From Caulobacterales bacterium (GTDB lineage Bacteria; Pseudomonadota; Alphaproteobacteria; Caulobacterales; Caulobacteraceae): a DNA stretch of 64,000 nucleotides. Position 1 is the stretch's first letter; every line of letters begins with the position of its first letter. The position numbers were made by a program, and so were the translations under genes. This document shows positions 62,445 to 64,000 of this stretch, piece by piece. The notes beneath the pieces are model-generated. The model saw only the letters and a program-made list of their open reading frames with translations, had not been told where the DNA came from and made no database searches. Location of the stretch: contig JACPDR010000019.1 in assembly GCA_016183935.1 (NCBI GenBank), forward strand, positions 1-64,000, given 5' to 3'.

Positions 62445-62954
62445 ATGATGCGGTTCGACCTGTCCTCCGCGGCCGTTATGGCCCTCGCCGTCGCCTCGGC
62501 CCTGACCACCGCCTGGGGGATGGATCAGGCCGGCCTGCGCGGCCAGGCCCAGGCCGCCACGCCCGTCCCTTCGACTCCGGCAGCGGGCGCCCCCGCCCAG
62601 GTGCTAAAGGCCGCCAACGGCCACTATTGGGCCGACGCCCTGATCGAGGGCCGCGCCGTCCGCGTCATGGTCGACACCGGGGCCAGCGTCGTGGCCCTGA
62701 CCCGCGATGACGCCGCCCGCCTCGGCCTCAGGCTCGAGCCCGCCGACTTTTCCGCCACCGTGGTCACCGCCTCCGGCCCGGTCCGCGCCGCCGCGGTCGA
62801 GCTTCAGGCCGTCGCCGTCGCCGGCGCCCGGGTCGACCGCGTCGAGGCCCTCGTCGTCGAGGCCGGCCTGCCGCACAGCCTGCTCGGCATGAGCTATCTG
62901 GGGCGGCTGTCCTCGTTCAGCGCCACGCCGGCGGGGCTGACGCTCCGGCCGTAG
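62445..62954 (+). CDS. Retropepsin-like aspartic protease (TIGR02281 type)
   Basis: A 169-residue protein with an N-terminal membrane or signal segment (SAAVMALAVASALTTAWG) and one aspartic-protease half domain with the active-site motif MVDTGASVVALT and a C-terminal SLLGMSYLGRLSSF. Retropepsins work as dimers. TIGR02281 proteins are common in Alphaproteobacteria and sit in the periplasm or membrane. The start may be 62445 or 62448. A heptamer repeat follows the stop. Confidence 0.88.
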   Translation: MMRFDLSSAAVMALAVASALTTAWGMDQAGLRGQAQAATPVPSTPAAGAPAQVLKAANGHYWADALIEGRAVRVMVDTGASVVALTRDDAARLGLRLEPADFSATVVTASGPVRAAAVELQAVAVAGARVDRVEALVVEAGLPHSLLGMSYLGRLSSFSATPAGLTLRP

Positions 62955-62960
62955 GCGATT

Positions 62961-63074
62961 GGTGGTTAGTGGCTAGTGATTGCCGCTTCCCTGTCTGCGG
63001 AAGGGCGGCGTGGACGGCTCCGTCGCACAGGCGGCGGCCAGCCACTAACCACTAACCACTAACCACTAGCCACT
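62961..63074. repeat. Heptamer tandem repeat with an inverted partner
   Basis: The right block (63043-63074) is CACTAAC three times, then CACTAGC and CACT. The left block (62961-62978, GGTGGTTAGTGGCTAGTG) is its reverse complement in part; 13 or more bases can pair (AGCCACTAACCAC). The loop is about 60 bases. It lies between the convergent protease and TauE genes and could act as a terminator or be a variable-number repeat. Confidence 0.8.
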
Positions 63075-63077
63075 CCC

Positions 63078-63902
63078 TCAAACCGCCTTCACCACCACCA
63101 CCACCGCCGTCGCCAGCAGATACAGCGCGAACGCCTTCCTCAGCACGCGCCGGTCCAGCGAATGCGCCAGTTTCGCGCCCCACGGCGCCACCGCCGTGGT
63201 CAGCACCGCCATCACCACCGCGCCCGGGACGTTGACATAGCCCAGCGACAGCGGCGGCCGCCCGACCGCGTCCCAGCCGAACACGACGAAGCCCAGCGTC
63301 GCCGTCGCCCCGATCGCCACCCCGAAGCCCGAGGCCGTCGCCACCGCCTGGTGGATCGGCCGCCCGCACAGGGTCATCAGCATGCCGCCGAAGCTGCCGC
63401 CGCCGATCCCCATCATCGCCGACAGCCCGCCGATCACCGTCCCGAACCCGCGCCGCCCCCAACCCGTCGGCAGATCCGGCCGCAGCACCACCCGCTCGGG
63501 CATCAGCCCCAGCTGCGCCGCCACCCCCGCCAGGCAGACGGCATAGACGATGGCCAGTCCCTCCATGGAGGTCACGCCCGCCACGGCCGCCCCGACCAGC
63601 CCCCCGAACGCCACCCACGGCGTCCAGGTCCTCAGCACCACCTCGTCCACCGCCCCGTGCGTCCGGTGCGCCCTCAGCGACCGCCACGAGGTCGCGACGA
63701 TGGTCAGCAGCGAGGTCCCGATCGCCACGTGCAGATTGCTCTCGCCGCCGACGCCCAGCACCTCGAAGGCGTAGAACACCGCCGGCACGATCACCGTGCC
63801 GCCGCCCACGCCGAACAGCCCGGCGATGACGCCGCCCACCAGCCCGGCGGCGATCAACGCGGCCAGCAGCAACAGGATCTCGGTCAGAGGCAGGGCGGTC
63901 AT
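63078..63902 (-). CDS. Sulfite exporter TauE/SafE-family permease
   Basis: A 274-residue permease with eight or so membrane segments. The family's two glycine-rich repeats are GLFGVGGGTVIVPAVFYAF (about 26-44) and GGLSAMMGIGGGSFGGMLMT. Substrates in the family are sulfonates or sulfite, but none can be assigned here. ATG 63902 (MTALPLTEI) is chosen; ATG 63920 (MAKASSMTAL) is possible. A CCGCAGGGGGAGAGGGCTCC-like repeat (about 63928-63950) lies upstream. The rest to 64000 has no gene I can support. Confidence 0.87.
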   Translation of the reverse strand: MTALPLTEILLLLAALIAAGLVGGVIAGLFGVGGGTVIVPAVFYAFEVLGVGGESNLHVAIGTSLLTIVATSWRSLRAHRTHGAVDEVVLRTWTPWVAFGGLVGAAVAGVTSMEGLAIVYAVCLAGVAAQLGLMPERVVLRPDLPTGWGRRGFGTVIGGLSAMMGIGGGSFGGMLMTLCGRPIHQAVATASGFGVAIGATATLGFVVFGWDAVGRPPLSLGYVNVPGAVVMAVLTTAVAPWGAKLAHSLDRRVLRKAFALYLLATAVVVVVKAV

Positions 63903-64000
63903 GGAGGAAGCCTTAGCCATTCCTCCGCCGCAGGGGGAGAGGGCTCCCTCAAGCCGCCGTCGAGGCAACCTTTCCCTGTCAACCCCCGTTCTCTCCGCTC

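Overview
The window is very GC-rich, almost fully coding DNA from an alphaproteobacterium, most probably Caulobacterales and Brevundimonas-like. The evidence is the long run of four-base stop/start overlaps, a PleC-type sensor kinase, S46 dipeptidyl-peptidases, REP-like hairpins and the gene order around the cytochrome c maturation genes. No rRNA, tRNA, insertion sequence, prophage or CRISPR array was seen. Most of it is chromosomal housekeeping sequence.

Layout. 1-1018 is the 3' part of ftsH, broken by an internal deletion that removes the HExxH metalloprotease motif. 1086-5787 holds an Rnk-like protein, an acyltransferase and a tightly packed set (membrane protein, winged-helix regulator, YdeI-like protein, folP, DMT protein). 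5784-7992 is a leftward operon of an ArsR repressor, three SRPBCC/AHSA1 proteins and a VOC protein. 8077-10854 is thiD with three overlapping partners. 11536-30750 resembles a gene block I recall from rhizobia: small secreted protein, FeuP/FeuQ-like two-component pair, ccmIEFH, degP, a second two-component pair, glnE, pleC. Here it is interrupted by an unrecognised 455-residue protein and by an EF-hand/ECF-sigma/anti-sigma/metal-sensor cassette.

30861-46431 is mixed: CBS protein, small arginine-rich secreted protein, piperidine-6-carboxylate dehydrogenase, YcaQ-like glycosylase, VWA protein, Kef-type antiporter, dusA, SDRs, folB with a FolM-like reductase, and a 26-residue membrane peptide gene. 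46513-53867 runs from a Nudix gene through uvrC to pgsA, with a large transglutaminase/TPR protein and a beta-carbonic anhydrase between the last two. 53889-61301 holds two tandem S46 peptidases divergent from a permease-ATPase-membrane fusion exporter. The window ends with a crotonase, a DUF1289 protein, a retropepsin-like protease and a TauE/SafE permease.

Functional threads are folate synthesis (folP, folB, FolM-like SDR), envelope stress and signalling (degP, three sensor kinases, ECF cassette), cytochrome c maturation and peptide use. I see no clear new defence or mobile system. The items most worth checking are the ftsH deletion, the insertions in the conserved block, the Lys-to-Arg change in the FolM-like enzyme, the micro-gene, and the structured repeats.
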